A DNA stretch of 64,000 bases from Phlebopus portentosus (lineage: Eukaryota; Basidiomycota; Agaricomycetes; Boletales; Boletinellaceae): contig JAYXKI010000007.1 of the NCBI GenBank assembly GCA_037892935.1, positions 930,001-994,000 on the forward strand, written 5' to 3'. Positions 44,290 to 54,607 of the stretch are shown here, piece by piece. The notes under the pieces were generated by a model. That model made no database searches. It saw only the letters and a list, made by a program, of their open reading frames with translations, and was not told the origin of the DNA. Both the position numbers and the translations under genes were made by a program. The first letter of the stretch is position 1. Every line of letters starts with the position of its first letter.

Positions 44290-45090
44290 TAGTTGATGAC
44301 TTCACGTGATGGAAGTTGTTACGTATTATAAGTTACATAAAGCACATGAAAAAGAGAATCTTAATGTCATTTCTTCTTAATATTATACTGTGAATTTATC
44401 TTGTACTCCACGAATACATGCACAAAGTCACTCTATGTAGTACCGATACTGGTAGCAGTACTAGTGCTGTTAGTATATTGTGTGAGCAGGTGTGAGAGCT
44501 TCTTTCTATATCAAAGGCGTATTACAAATCCTGTACACGTGTGGCATTATGATAGACTGCTCTTTGCCTCGCAGACCCCTCAACCAAACCACATCAGCAC
44601 CTCGTTCCCGCAATGCCAATTGGATCTTCCAGGGCAGTAACATTGCAGACATTGCTGACAATTGTCCTCGCCCTGACTTGTTGAGTTCACTCTTAGCTCC
44701 CCTGCTGCCGCTGGCTGGGCAGACATAATCACTAGGTCATCAGAATGCGATGAAGGGCCGATAAGAGTTTCTCGGATGTTGCATGTTCTATGTTCCTACT
44801 ATCAATATCCGTGCCGTCTGGTGAGAACGCGACCTATTGTCTGCTTCTTGCCAGACGGCATGCAAATCATTGTCTGGGTCATAGTCACAACTCGGAACTC
44901 TGGGACATGGAGAGCGGGCAGAATGTTCCTGGTCTTTCGGTGGGGCACAAGCTCCTCTCGCTCAGTCATGCAAGCCCTTGTAGAATGTGAGCCATGTTCT
45001 GCCGGCATGGGTGAATGTTCTGAGCTGGAAGATGCAGGATGGATTTTCGACGACTATGATGGCATGCATCTTTTGTCACATAGCGCATGA
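44290..45090 (+). repeat. Duplicated segment, copy 1 (unoccupied transposon site)
   Basis: Matches 47985-48045 plus 48687-49390 in order: TTCACGTGATGGAAGTT, GAAAAAGAGAATCTTAATG, GGCGTATTACAAATCCTGTA, GCAGACCCCTCAACC, GATAAGAGTTTCTCGGAT and CCGTGCC(A/G)TCTGGTGAGAAC. Similarity is interrupted by small indels. No coding frame is shared by the two copies, so I read it as non-coding. The 635-bp element of copy 2 is missing here at about 44345. Confidence 0.75.
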
Positions 45091-45166
45091 ACACGATTTT
45101 TTTAATTCAAATTATCATGTTAAGACTCGGTATCTATTCAGCGTCATAATAATCAGATCAAGATGT

Positions 45167-46929
45167 TTATTGCGTCTCGAAAGGAGTTCCTGCCTTCAAT
45201 AGTGATGTCGTCTCTACAAGGTTGTCATCTGCGACCGTCTCCCAAGCCCATCTATTATTTCCGAGGAATGTCTCCCCGAAAGCCACCAACTTTAAATTAT
45301 CGTCCCCACTATCTGAGATGGTGCGGCCGGCGAGAAATGAGACATGGGAATACTCAAACTTACACATCTGTCTCTGAAGCTTGGAACTGATTTGCGTGCC
45401 GAAGACAAATCGATTCGTACGCTTTGAGAGCTACCGGAAGCGTAGAAAGTGTCGTTCGTGAATGTGCTAGGAGTGCGCCCAGAATGTATCCATCCTCAAT
45501 TGCAGTCCCTGCCCCTGCCCCTTGGTGAGGCGACACTGCATGTACCTTCATAAGGTAAATACAGTGAGAAAGTCACTTAGGACTACCGATCAACTTACTG
45601 CATCGCCAATGATCGCAACGCGATTATGGGTGTAAATGGGGAGTTCCTTCTTGGAATGAATAGCCCAACACGAAGGTTTGTCCATGCACTGGTAGACGAC
45701 AAGTGTAGGTAGAAAGATTGCATCACTATGAATACACCTGAACGAGGTTGTACCTCGGCTTCCCAGCCTTCATATGCGGCAATGACCTCAGCCTTGTCTG
45801 CGTTGCTTACCGCTTACCCAAGGATGATCGAAAGTCATCCCTTCCCTCTCGGGCTGAGAAATAAATACCGCAACATTTATGATTTTGCCTTTCATGATCG
45901 GATAAGATATAATATGCTTGAATGCAGAGGTCGCGTCAAAAAATGTTGATCCGAGATGTTGATCTCGAGAGTATACCTTGTTCTTCCCTGTGTACTGAGG
46001 AACAGTTATTGAAATGGTCGGACACAATCAACTTGACAATACTTACGTTCATTCGTCTGTCCAAAGCTCTATGTGCTTCATTCAGCGCGCCCAGTCGTTC
46101 ACGAGGAATAAGCGCTCGATAAGCTAAAGATCCGGTCCAAATGGGATCGAGCTTTCCAGGAGACTTCAGTAATTCGACCCTCCTCCTGTCCTCTTCTATA
46201 CCCTTGGTTTCTAGTTCTTGAGCGACCAGTCCCAGCATAGCGTGCCTTACTGACGAGTGGATTCCATCTGCTCCGATGAGCACGTCACACTGGGCTTCTG
46301 TGCCGTCTTTAAACATAAGTGTAATTGTGCCTGACGTGTCTTGCTCTTTGGAAGGGAGCCTATGCCCCATGAGACGTTTAGAGAAATGAGAACGGACCAC
46401 GCTCGGGTCGAGATGGTTGACAAGACACTGTTGGAACTCAGCGCGATGAAAGGTGATTAAGCCGGCTAATGGTGATTAATTAACGTGTTCCGCTATCGAA
46501 CATTACAGGGAACCTACAAGGATCTTTGGGCAATGGAATGTCACTCCCTTGGTTGGATCCGACTTTCGAATTTCAAAGTTGGTTACTGAAAAACGATTTG
46601 AAGTCAGAATATCTGCCAGGCAGGTGAATGCAACATACCAAGCTCGTCGTCGGAAGCGCGTATTACTACTAGTTTTCTTAGATAACTCTCAAGCCCAAAT
46701 ACCTTCATAACTTTCCAAGGACGCCTATACATTACGATACCTGCTCTAACCTCGGTGAAACTGGGAGCCGCTTCGTAAAGATCAACTGCGATATCTTTTC
46801 TCTCTGCGGAGAAATGTGCTATCGAAAGCGCATGGGACAACCCCGCTACGCCTCCGCCACTAATGTTGCCAACGGTTTACAAGAACTTTGATAGGGACTT
46901 ACCAAATTGTTTGGTGAATTTCGGGACCA
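45167..46929 (-). pseudogene. FAD-dependent monooxygenase pseudogene (FMO-1)
   Basis: A class A flavoprotein monooxygenase of the salicylate-hydroxylase-like type. It shows GGGVAGLSHALSIAHF (dinucleotide-binding), DVLIGADGIHSSVRHAML, LAYRALIPRERLGALNEAHR, WAIHSKKELP, AIIGDA and HAVSPHQGAGAGTAIEDGYI (GD/FAD motif). An 18-nt micro-exon (45977-45994, YTGKNK) is shared with the paralogues. Defects: the first exon (from the ATG at 46929) lacks a base relative to FMO-2, so the Rossmann motif is out of frame, and a deletion of about ten bases after LRHANQ breaks the C-terminal exon. The C-terminus then continues in another frame to a stop at 45167. Intact relatives hydroxylate aromatic substrates with NAD(P)H and oxygen; no substrate can be assigned. 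Confidence 0.75.
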
Positions 46930-47754
46930 TTGGCCGTAGAAAAACTTGAGTTTATGATTGAGTGGATGCCTTCAAGCTAACCTGAAGGTTGTTCTCTGCA
47001 GATTTGAACAATCCTTTCACGCTTTTATTCTCACTAGCTGTGTAAACTTGAAATAAACTTTCTTCACCAAATCAGCAAATCTCTGGATGTAAAGCTCTTC
47101 TACTAATGTCCGTGAGAGGCGTTCTTGACGGACGTAAAAACGTCTTCGCACGGTCGAGCCGGAGATACTCCTGATAAAGTAAAGCACCGTTGCTCCTGCT
47201 CGAGGTTGAAGCCTACTCATGCGACGCTCCGACAAGCGCTGATAAGAGTAAGATGAACTGCGTACTGCGACTGCATCGCTCCTAGCACAAAACCGCATGA
47301 ATTCAATTACTAGAAATGGCTCACTTTAACCGAACTGCACATGCATTCGCACCGAGAGGTTCATGTCTATGAAGTGAGAATTCCAATTCTATATTTCCAG
47401 AGCGGTGGGCACTAAAACGAGTAAGCAATTCCAGACCCACCGCTGATCCTGAGAGGAAGGAGCGATCCTCCTAAATTCTGGAAGGACAACCAAAGTTATC
47501 TGCAGCAACAGAATCTGGTCAATGAGGAACTCGCGAAAGGGCTGACTATATCAGCTCTCCTGTTCTTCTACGTTTATAAGTGTTCTTCTAATGCCTTCGG
47601 TACAGACATCAGGCAACGCTAATATCTCTGTAATTGACTGGTAATATCATCATTATCGATCAAAACCCGCAGAACAAATTTGTCGCATTCACCCGATCAG
47701 AGAAGTTGCGCCAGCCTTCAGCATTATTTCTTATGACTTACTTCATCGAGGTAT
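46930..47754 (-). repeat. Duplicated FMO intergenic segment, copy 1 (unoccupied hAT-like site)
   Basis: Aligns with 59280-60319: shared stretches include TTCGCACGGTCGA, CGGAGATACTC, AATTCTATATTTC versus GATTCTATATTTC, ACTAAA(A/G)CGAGTAA and ATTATCGATCAAAA versus CTTATCGATCAAAA. At 47111-47118 the sequence CGTGAGAG marks the spot that carries a transposon in the other copy. No gene was recognised inside. Confidence 0.7.
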
Positions 47755-47960
47755 TCACTCTGCCTCGGAAGGGACGTCAGCCTCGAGTATTGCTATCGCC
47801 CTTGTGACGTTATCATGCGCATCTGTCTCCCAGTTCCATTTCCTGTTCGCTACTCCAAGAGCTCTGAGCTCCTCCATGTCGTCTTGACTCTCTTCAGGAT
47901 CCAAGATGGTGCGATCTGCCAGGCTTGAGAAGCGAGGATCCGGCGCAGCTACATTTTGAC
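47755..47960 (-). pseudogene. C-terminal fragment of an FAD monooxygenase (FMO-0)
   Basis: Reads PDPRFSSLADRTILDPEESQ, DDMEELRALG, NRKWNWETDAHDNVTRAIAI and LEADVPSEAE to a stop. It is nearly identical to the last 70 residues of FMO-2 with a three-codon gap (the GDAFIA region). Upstream of the fragment the sequence changes abruptly to the duplicated segment at 47985, so the rest of this gene was lost at a recombination junction near 47965-47990. Confidence 0.8.
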
Positions 47961-47984
47961 CTGTCATCATCATTTCAAAATTAG

Positions 47985-48045
47985 AAGGCTTCACGTGATG
48001 GAAGTTACGATTCAAGGCTATTACGTACTATAAGCTACATAAAAC
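47985..48045 (+). repeat. Duplicated segment, copy 2, left part
   Basis: TTCACGTGATGGAAGTTACG and CGTACTATAAGCTACATAAA match copy 1 at about 44301-44341. It is cut from the rest of copy 2 by the transposon. Confidence 0.7.
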
Positions 48046-48686
48046 ATAAGGTAGGGAAAGTATAAACTCGACCAACCTGTCACATGTGACTGATGACCCT
48101 GATGGACCCTGATTTAACCCGATTTGGAAGGACCCTGCGGCAAAAATCTGAGGTCTGGTTGACCCAACCCAGGACTTTTGTTTTATTTCCCTTGAGACTC
48201 ATGAATTTTAAGCTCTGCAAATGTAGATTAGCTTCTTAGAGCTGGTTTGAAGCCTTTGGTTAGCTACTCTATGCTTTTCTGGTCTTTCAAGTAAAACTAC
48301 TTAATTTGGATATGACAAAGCTATTACAAATGTATGACAAATAAATGACAAATGCAAGTTTTACATAATAATTTTGCATATGTAAGCGGCAAAAATCTAG
48401 GTCGAAAATTTTCAAGTTGTGCCAAAACATGCAAAAATGACATTCTGAGTAAATTTATAAGGTCAGGGTTCTTCCTTAAATAGGAAGCTCAAATAGCCAT
48501 ATTTTTAGGAAATAAGACCAACAAAATGTAGGTATGGATCCCCCCTACAAATGTACGGAGTTAGAATTTTCATTTGAGGTGTTGTGTTGTGTGTATTTCT
48601 GTTGAAATGTTGTGGGAGGGTGGATGACCAAATGGGGTAAGCGCGTCGCGTCACGGTTGGTCGAGTTTATACTTTCCCTACCTTAT
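48046..48686. mobile_element. Non-autonomous DNA transposon (MITE-like), 32-bp inverted repeats at a TA target
   Basis: The ends 48046-48077 and 48655-48686 are perfect inverted complements over 32 bp; the left end reads ATAAGGTAGGGAAAGTATAA. Taking TA (48047-48048 and 48684-48685) as the target duplication leaves an element of 635 bp. The paralogous segment at about 44341-44356 (AGCACATGAAAAAG) lacks it, giving an unoccupied site with CA instead of TA. No transposase frame is present. The interior has two GCGGCAAAAATCT motifs (about 48138 and 48387). A TA target fits Tc1/mariner-type elements, but the family is not proven. Confidence 0.88.
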
Positions 48687-49390
48687 GAAAAAGAGAATCT
48701 TAATGCTAATGCTATTTCCTTTCCTCTTAGATATTGCTACTTGTTTTACTTTCTGCGACTGTATGCACACAATATTTACACTAGTACTGGTGGTACTGTG
48801 TAGTACTATGTAGTGCTGTCTTTGTGTGTGAGCTCCTCTCTGTATAGAAGGCGTATTACAAATCCTGTACACAACTGCTCGTCCGAGTCAATGCCGCGCA
48901 GACCCCTCAACCCAACCACATCAGCATCTCCATCTCATTCTTGCAACGTCAGTTGGGTCCTCCCAGTGTAGTGACGTTGCGGATTTTATCGCTAACAAGC
49001 ATCCTCGCCTTGACTCGTTAAGTAAACTCGTTAACTCTTTACCCCCCTGCTCCTGCAGCCCTGCTGCTGGGCAGACACAATCGCTAGGTCATCAGTATGC
49101 GATGATGGTCCGATAAGAGTTTCTCGGATCGTATGTCGTATGTCTGTGTACCCACTATCAACATCCGTGCCATCTGGTGAGAACGCGACGACTTGTCTGT
49201 TTTTCGCCGGATGGCACGCATTTTTTCCTGGGTCACAGTAGCAAACGCTGGGGTTTCATAATGGTCCTGACCTTCCTGTAGGACACAAATTCCTTTCGCT
49301 TGATCGTGCAAGCATTTGTGGAGCATGGATCATGTTGCTCGCATGCGCAAGTAGTTGGAATGGGTGCAAGAGATAGCTCCTTGTGGCTAT
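48687..49390 (+). repeat. Duplicated segment, copy 2, right part
   Basis: Continues the homology to 44347-45090 after the transposon: GAAAAAGAGAATCTTAATG, GGCGTATTACAAATCCTGTA, GCAGACCCCTCAACC, GATAAGAGTTTCTCGGAT. It stops close to the 3' end of the C1-THF synthase gene. No conserved frame was seen. Confidence 0.7.
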
Positions 49391-49513
49391 CTACGACGTA
49401 TATCTCTGTCACGTGAACAAACCTTATTTCTATTGTAATTCGTTTCTTGTTCTCTATCTTTCTCCTTTATTGACGAGATACGGTGCGCAATACACAATAT
49501 ATGCGATCCGCAA

Positions 49514-52500
49514 TCAGAAAAGACCGACGACCCGCCCTGTATCCGGGTCCAAGCCGACTTCCCAGAAGCCTGATATTTTTACGATGCCTCCGTCAGCAAT
49601 CTTCTTCGGGAGAAAAGACCTTGTAGACGTACCAGGACGAGTACCGAGCCCAGGCATAGTCTGAACGTCTCCGAGAAGAGGGTATAGGAAGCCTGCCCCT
49701 GCTGCGAGACGTACGGAGCGTATAGGGATCGTGAAACCTGCTTAGGGAAAGGAAAATGATAATGTTGTTTGAGTGAGTACTGTATTCCGACCGATATTCC
49801 TAGAATGACGCACCTGAAGGGACGCCTTTGAGCTTCGGGTCGTGCGAGAACGAGTACTGTGTCTTCGCCATGCAGACTGAAAGCGAGGGTATGATAAGCA
49901 CTCAATCCAACAAACTAACAAAGGCAAAAAAAAAAAAAAAAGACTCACTGGGCAAACCAGCATACCCCTGCTTCGTATACATCTCAACCTGCTTCTGCGC
50001 AGCCTCACTGAGCTCCACGCCATCCGCGCCGTAGATCTCCTTGCAGACAACTTCGATCTTCTCCACAATGGGCTTGTCCGACTCGTATAGGAATCGGAAC
50101 TGGGACTCGCTGGACTCGCAGACGCTGACGACGGCGCGGGCGAGGTCGAGTGCGCCGGCGCCACCGCGCGCCCAGTGGTTTGAGACGACGGCTGCGTCTG
50201 CGCCTGCGGCGAGCGCCTCTTGCCGGATGAGCTCGAGTTCTGCGGGCGTATCGGAGCTGTATGTGAAGTGGTTCCGTCAGTTCTTTTCATTCATAATAAC
50301 AAAAAAATTGCAGGAAAGACTAACGCGAATTTATTAATCGAAATGACCACCTTAATCCCAAACTTTTTGGAGTTGACGATATGTCTCGCGAGGTTCTTAC
50401 ACCCCCCGTGGAGGATCTCCAAGTTCTCCGTCGTGTACGTCTCATGAAGGGGTTTGCCAGGCGTCACCTCGGGCCCGCCTCCGTGCATCTTCAGCGCGCG
50501 CGTGGTGGCGACGATGACAGTCGCGTCGGGCTTCAGGCCGCTCACGCGGCACTTGATGTTGCAGAACTTCTCCATGCCCATGTCCGCGCCGAACCCGCCC
50601 TCGGTGAGCACGAACCCGGTGGAAGAGGCCGTGTCGCCCGGCTCCGTCCCGGCGAGCTTGAGCGCGACTTGGTCGGCGAGGATGGAGGAGTTCCCGTGTG
50701 CGATGTTCGCGAAGGGCCCGGCATGTACGAATACGGGCGTTCCCTAGACGCACACATACTCATTATAAGAATTACACGTTTGAGTAGGACGGAGACGAAC
50801 CTCGAGAGTCTGCATGAGATTCGGCTTGATCGCATCCTTCATGAGCACCGCAAGCGCGCCTCCAACACCCACATCATCTGCCGTAATCGGCTCGCCCCGC
50901 TTACTCGTCGCAACAACCATGGCGCCCAGGCGCTCGCGCATATCCTTCAACCCCATCGTCAGCGCCAGCACGGCCATGCACTCGCTCGCCACGGAAATAT
51001 CGAACCCCGTGTCCCGCTCGTGTCCCTGCTCCGTCGGGTTCTTCCCAATGGTGATCTTGCGTAGGAAGCGGTCGTTCGTGTCGATGACGCGGTTCCAGGT
51101 GATGGTCTCCGCGTCGACGTCCAGCCGCGCGAAGCGCGTGATCTCCTCGGGCGTGAGGCTGTTTGGGTCCGTCTTGTCGATCCCGAGCTTTTGGAGACGC
51201 TTGAGCATGAGGGGGGCAAATTCGCGTTTGCCCTTGACGCTTGGGACGAGGCGGTTGTATAATGCCTGGCAAAGGAATTCAATACTTTCTATTGGGTGAT
51301 CGGTTCTAGGGTACTTTACCTTGTCGGATTGAGTGGCCTCGTGGAACATACGCGCATCCAAAGCAGCGGCGAGCAAGTTGTTCGCAGCAGTCACAGCGTG
51401 AATATCTCCAGTAAGATGCAAGTTGAACTAAAATGAAATTCGAAGAATAAATCAGCCATTGACTCGCGTATGAAGTCAAATAAACCAAATCTACCTCATC
51501 CATCGGGATGACCTGACTATACCCACCACCGGCAGCACCGCCCTTGATCCCAAACGTCGGGCCCTGACTCGGCTGGCGCACACATGCGAACGCCGGTCTC
51601 CCCAAATGCGCTCCAATGGCCTGCGCGAGCCCGACCGTCGTCGTCGACTTGCCTTCTCCCAACGGCGTCGGCGTGATCCCCGAGACGACGACATACCTCC
51701 CGTCCTTCCTGTGCGCCAACCGCTGGAGCACCTTCAGGTCCACCTTCGCCTTGTACTTCCCGTAGCTCTCCAATTCGTCCGCGTGCAGGCCGAGCTCGGA
51801 TGCGAGTGTGGTGATGGGTTTGGGCGTCTGCGACATGGCGACTTCGATGTCGCTGGGCACTTTGTCGAGGATGGTCAGTGGGAGGGGCTTGACGCGCCTG
51901 GAGCGCGAGGCGAGGAAGAGGCGCTCGGCGGATGCGAATGTGTTGGACATGAGCATCGCTACTGTCATTGGACCTACTCCGCCCGGTACGGGGGTGATGT
52001 GCGACGCGACTGGGGAGGCGGAGGTGAAGTCTACGTCGCCGACTAGACGCTGGCCCGATTTCTTCGAGGCGTCTTTGTTAGGGATTGAAATAATCAGTGA
52101 AGTGCCGGGGTGGTAAGAGAGAGAACAGACCTGGAATGTAGTTAATCCCGACGTCGATGACTACGCAACCTGGCTTGAGCCATTCGCCCTTCACGAATTC
52201 GGCTTTACCGATAGCAGCTACCACGATGTCCGCAGTTTTGAGCTGAAGATCGTAATTAATATCAAACACAATCGTAATATCTATATGTTTTGAATTCACG
52301 CACGATTTCAGGCAGGTTCTTGGTACGACTATGGCATTGAGTGACAGTCGCGTCCCTCTTACGGAGCATTGCCGCGACGGGGTTGCCAACGATATCGCTG
52401 CGCCCGAGGACAACGGCGTTCGATCCTGAGATTTCCACACCGGTGGACTCGAGGAGTACGATGCATCCCGTAGGCGTACACGGTGAGAACAACGGATCAG

Positions 52501-53148
52501 AAGCTTTAGAAGCCAAATGTCCGATGTTATATGCGTTGAATCTATAAGACTACTTCTCAGTTAAAATAACATAGCATATTGAGGTGAAGGATAAACGCAC
52601 CCATCGACGTCCTTCTCGGGACTAACAGCCTCCGTGACCTTCCTCTCCCCATCCGTGCCGACATGTTCACCCAACGGGAGCTGCACCAGAATCCCACTGA
52701 CCTCGTCATCCTCGTTCAACAGCCTCACTTGCTCGACGACTTCCTCCACGCTCGTTTCGGCAGGGAGGTTGACATGTTTGAAACTTATACCCACTTCCGC
52801 TGCGGCTCTGGCTTTCATGCGCACGTAGGTCGAAGAGTCCGGGCGCGCGCCGGCTTGGATGATGGCGAGCTGTAGTGCGAAGAGCGGGTATGTAGATCTG
52901 AGGGATGATATTTTCTGTGCGACGGTGTTCCGGATCGATCTATTCAATCAATGAGAATGCACGAGATTGAAAGTATTATTTTGAATGAAGACGTACTTTG
53001 CGAGAGCGGTGCCATCTATGATCTTTGCCGTCGTCGGAGCAGAGGAAGCCATTGTGCGGACGAGAAAGAAAGGAAGAGAGCGGGAGGAATTGAGACGAGT
53101 TATCAGATGACGATGAAGGGGAGGGACCCGAAGCATGCGCATGCCCAT
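49514..53148 (-). CDS. ADE3: Trifunctional C1-tetrahydrofolate synthase
   Basis: Twelve exons (53148-52997, 52939-52601, 52541-52304, 52242-52131, 52072-51495, 51427-51320, 51265-50801, 50743-50325, 50256-49949, 49876-49814, 49737-49633, 49569-49514) encode 980 residues. The N-terminal dehydrogenase/cyclohydrolase domain shows [44 protein letters not shown] and [17 protein letters not shown]. The formate-tetrahydrofolate ligase domain shows [71 protein letters not shown] and [11 protein letters not shown]. The enzyme interconverts formate, formyl-, methenyl- and methylene-THF for purine and serine/glycine metabolism. Two starts fit: 53148 adds a basic, acid-free leader; 53052 ([14 protein letters not shown]) gives a cytosolic form of 948 residues. 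One intron holds a long poly-T run (sense strand). Intact. Confidence 0.95.
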
Positions 53149-53482
53149 AACAGTACTTGTATACTGTACTGTTACTTATAAAATTGAATAAATCGCTGTC
53201 TCTCGAGGTTGTTGCAGACGTGCACTGTAGACACACCAACAGCGCACGTCGGCCGACCGATATCCTCGCATCTCTTGAAATTATACCGCGGAAAATTGAC
53301 AACAGCTTCCAGTTCCAATCCAATCCAATCCAATCCCAAGGCCCATGAGAGATGGATGACAAATACATCCGATGCCGTAATCACGTTATACAACACAAAA
53401 ATTTGGACCGAGTTGCTGGCGGTTCAGGTTCACAACTGACCTCAGTTCAGTTCGACTTGCTTTTCTTTGTTGCTGCTGGCTG
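53149..53482. other. Promoter side of the C1-THF synthase gene
   Basis: Short spacer with a small ATCCA pentamer run (CCAATCCAATCCAATCCAAT, near 53315-53334). No gene was recognised. Confidence 0.45.
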
Positions 53483-53862
53483 GTGATTAGATATGAGCAG
53501 AACAGTGCAGCAGTCTCTCTTTTCCGCCAGTACACCGCAGCTCGGCGGTCTGCTTGCTCATCTTTCCTTGTCTCGGGCTCATGCGGCGCGTACGTGCGCC
53601 GCGTACGTGCGCTTGCTCCTCGCTCTGGGTTAATAAGACTCTATTCGACACAACAAGAACAGGAGCTGAATGGGAATGGAGCTGAAGCGAAGAAGGAAGG
53701 GGACAAGTCTGGTGAGAGTGTCGAGGCCGAGAGCGAGAAAAGAGAGGAGGGGAGTAGTAGCAGTAGTGTAAAAGAGGAGAGCGATGCTACGCAGAGCCAG
53801 CAAAATGGCGCGAAGACGCTCACTCGGAGTGCCTAAAGAAGCTCAAATCAAAAGAGGATGAG
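53483..53862 (+). pseudogene. Truncated 5' part of a mitochondrial GrpE-like gene (tentative)
   Basis: The frame has an Arg/Ser-rich start (RQYTAARRSACSSFLVSGSC, later GLIRLYSTQQEQE) like a mitochondrial presequence ending at RLYST. An acidic linker follows (AEAKKEGDKSGESVEAESEK). After a one- or two-base frame change it continues as EDAHSECLKKLKSKEDE and then stops matching anything at about 53862. The layout (presequence, acidic linker, KKLKSKEDE coiled-coil start) resembles fungal Mge1/GrpE, the nucleotide exchange factor of mitochondrial Hsp70. The core of such a protein is missing, so a functional product is unlikely. Family assignment is from memory of the layout and is weak; that it is a truncated gene is better supported. 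Confidence 0.35.
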
Positions 53863-54440
53863 CATCAACTCTTTATTGACATAGTAGCTATCCGTCACGC
53901 TCCGACTGGGGTGGTCAGGCGCGAAGCTCAGATCATCGAAATTCTGCTTCAGGGCGGCGAAGGATCGTAAGAGGGGATGCCGATGCAGATAAAAGTCGAA
54001 AATCCCCAGAGCAATTACTAGAAGAGTGATGGCTGCATCGGGACGTTGAGGAAGTATCACAAACAGTCTAAACCGAACGGCGGCAAAGGATCGTAAGAGG
54101 GGGTGCCGATGTAGATAAAAGTCGAAAATCCCCGGAGCGTGACGAGCGGCGAGAATGCGCTCGCGCCGAAATGGTCGTAGTCGCTGAAATGGGACTCGAT
54201 GTGCGATTTGAGCGTGGTGAGCGGGTGAGCGGGGTTGGTGAGTAGGTGTGAGTCGAGCCGCGAGAGGATGGCGGGTGTGATGTTCGTGTATTCGTCCTTT
54301 GGGTAGTGCGTACCGAGGACTTCGATCGTTGATGGTTTCCGGAATGTTGGTGGCCGATCTGTTGGAGGCGGTCGCTGTTATTGAGTCGAATGGTGATATT
54401 GTTGACGGCGACATGACGCTGAGTAGAGCCATATCGAGAA
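53863..54440 (-). pseudogene. MSF1: Truncated mitochondrial phenylalanyl-tRNA synthetase gene
   Basis: The minus strand reads EVLGTHYPKDEYTNITPAIL, SRLDSHLLTNPAHPLTTLKS and HIESHFSDYDHF, then PLVT, and after an interruption KQNFDDLSFAPDHPSRSVTD followed by SYYVNKELML. This is the N-terminal part of class II mitochondrial PheRS (NITP-x-IL, NFDDLSF-x-x-DHP-x-RS-x-TD-x-YY). The catalytic core that should follow (an RTHTSAHE-type motif) is absent: the match ends at the junction near 53862. Between PLVT and KQNFDD lies a roughly 190-bp insertion with two copies of a 59-bp repeat and stop codons. Clearly a non-functional remnant. Confidence 0.75.
53954..54139. repeat. Pair of direct 59-bp repeats inside the PheRS remnant
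   Basis: Copies at about 53954-54012 and 54081-54139 share GGCG(A/G)CGAA/CAAAGGATCG, AAGAGGGG(A/G)TGCCGATG and AGATAAAAGTCGAAAATCCC, about 127 bp apart. They make up most of the insertion that splits PLVT from KQNFDD. Confidence 0.8.
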
Positions 54441-54607
54441 GCTGCGGGGTGAAAGCACCTTGAGCACGCCCAGACACAGTGAAAATCTGTGGCGCGTGAT
54501 TGTGACCACCCAGGACGCGCAGAGTCACGTTATTCTTTCGTCACCCTTCATTCATGCTTGTACTCCGACCACCGTAATTATTGAAGAACACCTTATTCAA
54601 AAAAGAT

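Noticed and set aside
44802..45008. Minus-strand frames in the duplicated segments (44802-45008 and 49084-49326) as a shared small gene
   Set aside because: The two frames do not align as proteins although the DNA does, so they are not conserved coding sequence.
50381..51300. Long plus-strand frames (for example 227 and 161 codons) opposite C1-THF synthase
   Set aside because: GC-rich shadow frames of a strongly conserved minus-strand enzyme.
53848..54528. A 226-residue secreted or novel protein on the minus strand
   Set aside because: The frame is a chance reading across the PheRS remnant and its 59-bp repeats; the true homology is in another frame for most of its length.
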